Made by a program: the position numbers and the translations under genes
Source: Actinostola sp. cb2023
Lineage: Eukaryota > Cnidaria > Anthozoa > Actiniaria > Actinostolidae
Reading direction: 5' to 3'
Length of the DNA: 64,000 bases
Assembly (NCBI GenBank): GCA_033675265.1
Contig: JAUJYZ010001480.1
Coordinates: forward strand, 659,473 to 723,472
Shown here: in pieces, positions 60,570 through 64,000 of the stretch
How positions within the stretch are numbered: the first letter of the stretch is position 1
Layout of the letters: each line of letters opens with the position of its first letter
Notes under the pieces: generated by a model
Told to the model about the DNA's origin: nothing
What the model saw: only the letters and a program-made list of their open reading frames with translations
The model's database searches: none

Positions 60570-63500
60570 CTGTGAAACCGCACCCTGGTCAACGGTCGAA
60601 AAACACGCCCTGGTCCGGCAACGGTGAAAACTCACCATAGTCAACGGTGAAAACTCACCCTGGTCAACGGTCGAAAACTCACCCTGGTCAACGGTGAAAA
60701 CTCACCCTGGTCAACGGTCGAAAACTCACCCTGGTCAACGGTGAAAACTCACCCTGGTCAACGGTCGAAAACTCACCCTGGTCAACGGTGAAAACACGCC
60801 CTGGTCAACGGTGAAAGCGCACCTTGGTCAACGGTCGAAAACTCACCCTGGCCAACGGTGAAAACTCACCCTGGTCAACGGTGAAACCTCACCCTAGTCA
60901 ACGGTCGAAAACTCACCCTGGTCAACGGTGAAAAAACACGCCCTGGTCAACGGTGAAAACTCACCCTGGTCAACGGTGAAAACACGCCCTGGTCAACGGT
61001 GAAAACTCACCCTGGTCAACGGGTATAAACACGCCCTGGTCAACGGTGAAAGCGCACCCTGGTCAACGGTGAAAACACGCCCTGGTCAACGGTGAAAGCG
61101 CACCCTGGTCAACGGTGAAAACTCACCCTAGTCGACGGTGAAAACACGCCCTGTTCAACGGTGAAAACACGCCCTGGTCAACGGTGAAAACTCACCCTGG
61201 TCAACGGTGAAAACTCACCCTAGTCAACGGTGAAAACTCACCCTGGTCAACAGTGAAAACTCACCCTGGTCAACGGTGAAAACTCACCCTGGTCAACGGT
61301 GAAAACTCACCCTAGTCAACGGTGAAAACTCACCCTGGTCAACAGTGAAAACTCACCCTGGTCAACGGTGAAAACTCACCCTGGTCAACGGTGAAAACTC
61401 ACCCTGGTCAACGGTGAAAACTCACCCTGGTCAACGGTGAAAACTCACCCTGGTCAACGGTCGAAAACTCACCCTGGTCAACGGTGAAAACTCACCCTGG
61501 TCAACGGTGAAAACTCACCCTGGTCAACGGTGAAAACTCACCCTGGTCAACGGTCGAAAACTCACCCTGGTCAACGGTGAAAACTCACCCTGGTCAACGG
61601 TCGAAAACTCACCCTGGTCAACGGTGAAAACACGCCCTGGTCAACGGTGAAAACTCACCCTGGTCAACGGTGAAAACACGCCCTGGTCAACGGTGAAAGC
61701 GCACCCTGGTCAACGGTGAAAAACACGCCCTGGTCAACGGTGAAAGCGCACCCTGGTCAAACGGTGAAAACTCACCCTAGTCGACGGTGAAGACTCGCCC
61801 TGGTCAACAGTGAAAGCTCACCATAGTCAACGGTGAAAACTCACCCTGGTCAACGGTCGAAAACTCACCCTGGTCAACGGTGAAAACTCACCCTGGTCAA
61901 CGGTCGAAAACTCACCCTGGTCAACGGTGAAAACTCACCCTGGTCAACGGTCGAAAACTCACCCTGGTCAACGGTGAAAAACGCCCTGGTCAACGGTGAA
62001 AGCGCACCTTGGTCAACGGTCGAAAACTCACCCTGGCCAACGGTGAAAACTCACCCTGGTCAACGGTGAAACCTCACCCTAGTCAACGGTCGAAAACTCA
62101 CCCTGGTCAACGGTGAAAACACGCCCTGGTCAACGGTGAAAACTCACCCTGGTCAACGGTGAAAACACGCCCTGGTCAACGGTGAAAACTCACCCTGGTC
62201 AACGGTATAAACACGCCCTGGTCAACGGTGAAAGCGCACCCTGGTCAACGGTGAAAACACGCCCTGGTCAACGGTGAAAGCGCACCCTGGTCAACGGTGA
62301 AAACTCACCCTAGTCGACGGTGAAAACACGCCCTGTTCAACGGTGAAAACACGCCCTGGTCAACGGTGAAAACTCACCCTGGTCAACGGTGAAAACTCAC
62401 CCTAGTCAACGGTGAAAACTCACCCTGGTCAACAGTGAAAACTCACCCTGGTCAACGGTGAAAACTCACCCTGGTCAACGGTGAAAACTCACCCTGGTCA
62501 ACGGTGAAACCTCACCCTAGTCAACGGTGAAAACTCACCCTGGTCAACAGTGAAAACTCACCCTGGTCAACGGTGAAAACTCACCCTGGTCAACGGTGAA
62601 AACTCACCCTGGTCAACGGTGAAAACTCACCCTGGTCAACGGTCGAAAACTCACCCTGGTCAACGGTGAAAACTCACCCTGGTCAACGGTCGAAAACTCA
62701 CCCTGGTCAACGGTGAAAAACACGCCCTGGTCAACGGTGAAAACTCACCCTGGTCAACGGTGAAAACACGCCCTGGTCAACGGTGAAAGCGCACCCTGGT
62801 CAACGGTGAAAACACGCCCTGGTCAACGGTGAAAGCGCACCCTGGTCAACGGTGAAAACTCACCCTAGTCGACGGTGAAGACTCGCCCTGGTCAACAGTG
62901 AAAGCTCACCCTAGTCAACGGTGAAAACGCACCCTGGTCAACGGTGAAAACTCACCCTGGTCAACAGTGAAAACGCACCCTGGTCAACGGTGAAAACTCA
63001 CCCTGGTCAACAGTGAAATCTCACCCTGGTCAACAGTGAAAACTCACCCTGGTCAACGGTGAAAACTCACCCTGGTCAACAGTGAAAACTCACCCTGGTC
63101 AACGGTGAAAACTCACCCTGGTCAACAGTGAAAACGCACCCTGGTCAACGGTGAAAACTCACCCTGGTCAACGGTCGAAAACTCACCCTGGTCAACGGTG
63201 AAAACACGCCCTGGTCAACGGTGAAAAGTCACCCTAGTCAACGGTGAAAACTCACCCTGGTCAACGGTGAAAACACGCCCTGGTCAACGGTGAAAACTCA
63301 CCCTGGTCAACGGTGAAAATGCACCCTGGTCAACGGTGAAAACTCACCCTGGTCAACGGTGGAACCTCACCCTGGTCAACGGTGAAAACTCACCCTGGTA
63401 CTGAAATGGTGAAAACTCATCCTGGTCAACGGTGGAACCTCACCCTGGTCAACGGTGAAAACTCACCCTGGTCAACGGTGAAAACACGCCCTGGTCAACG

Positions 63501-64000
63501 GTGGAACGGTGAAAACTCACCCTGGTCAACGGTGAAAACTCACCCTGGTCAACGGGTGGTGAAACTCACCCTGGTCAACGGTGAACCTCACCCTGGTCAA
63601 CCTCACCCTGGTAATGAAACGGTGAAAAACCCTGGTGAAAACTCACCCTGGTCAACGGTGAAACCTCACCCTGGTCAACGGTGAAAAACCCTGTCAACGT
63701 GAAAACGGTCAAACGGTGAAACTCACCCTGGTCAACGGTGAAACCTCACCCCTCTCACCCTGGTGAACGGTGAAAACCTCACCCTGGTCAACGGTGAAAA
63801 CTCACCCTGGTGAAACGGTGAAAACTCAACACCCTGGTCAACGGTGAAACCTCACCCTGGTAATGAAACGGTGAAAAACTCACCCTGGTCAACGGTGAAA
63901 ACTCACCCTGGTCAACGGTGAAAACTCACCCTGGTCAACGGTGAAACGGTGAAAACGGTGAAAACTCACCCTGGTCAACGGTGAAACCTCACCCTGGTAA
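60570..64000. repeat. 23-bp minisatellite, (CACCCTGGTCAACGGTGAAAACT)n
   Basis: About 145 copies of a 23-bp unit, CACCCTGGTCAACGGTGAAA plus ACT, with variants ACACGCC, GCGCACC, GGTCGAAAA and CAACAGTG. Marker variants recur about 1.1-1.2 kb apart (CGCACCTTGG at 60831 and 62006; GGTATAAAC at 61022 and 62204), showing higher-order duplication. Order breaks down after 63380. It continues past the right edge. Confidence 0.96.

Noticed and set aside
63382..63684. 100-codon frame in the right-hand array
   Set aside because: Produced by the degenerate 23-bp minisatellite; no conservation expected.

Overview
This is an animal nuclear contig, AT-rich and extremely repeat-laden, with three recognisable spliced or single-exon gene loci plus fragments. 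Spliced genes with GT-AG introns, many MITE-like palindromes, and huge minisatellites rule out a bacterial source. Several palindromic elements (arms such as GGCC..GTTGTTCGAAAGG, GTTTACATGAGAG..TAACCCTAGCA, GCTAAGAACAGACGCCGATC) resemble element families I associate with anthozoan cnidarians. That assignment rests on memory only; 'marine invertebrate, possibly a coral or sea anemone' is as far as I would go.

Left part, 1-16.7 kb: the 5' fourteen exons of a minus-strand HEATR6 orthologue. I assembled them exon by exon: 2205 coding bases, 735 codons, every junction in phase. The gene runs off the left edge; the human protein is about 1180 residues. Nearly every large intron holds its own tandem repeat: a 22-bp minisatellite (1-2280), (ATC)n, a 61-bp minisatellite copied from the end of exon 12, (TTA)n, a 31-bp minisatellite, and a 2.2-kb inverted-repeat-bounded element with 20-bp and telomere-like 63-bp arrays. 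YY1- and E2F-like sites lie just upstream of the start codon.

Middle-left, 16.7-23.7 kb: no gene seen, but a dense set of MITEs and foldback elements with TA or TTAA flanks.

23.7-34 kb and 56-60 kb: a minus-strand B4GALNT3/4-like glycosyltransferase gene (signal anchor, PA14 domain, CHGN/GT7 domain) in three coding exons. Exons 1 and 2 occur twice, in blocks at about 30.2-34.0 kb and 56.2-60.0 kb that are nearly identical. The last exon occurs once, at 23.7 kb. The proximal exon 1 has a one-base deletion; the distal exon 1 is intact. A 5.8-kb inverted-repeat element with layered arms sits in the last intron.

34-56 kb, between the two blocks: a tandem array of about 3.1-kb units, each carrying a minus-strand 149-152-codon reading frame of unknown function that survives divergence through in-frame indels. 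Next come a long-armed foldback element, an intronless 427-codon ThiF/E1-like adenylyltransferase with a prokaryote-like look, and the start of a class I methyltransferase gene whose reading frame is interrupted by a palindromic transposon flanked by a 9-bp duplication.

60.6-64 kb: a 23-bp minisatellite with higher-order structure, running to the right edge. The most notable items are the exon-derived minisatellite that multiplies a splice donor, the bacterial-looking E1 gene beside an amplified unknown gene, and the transposon-split methyltransferase.
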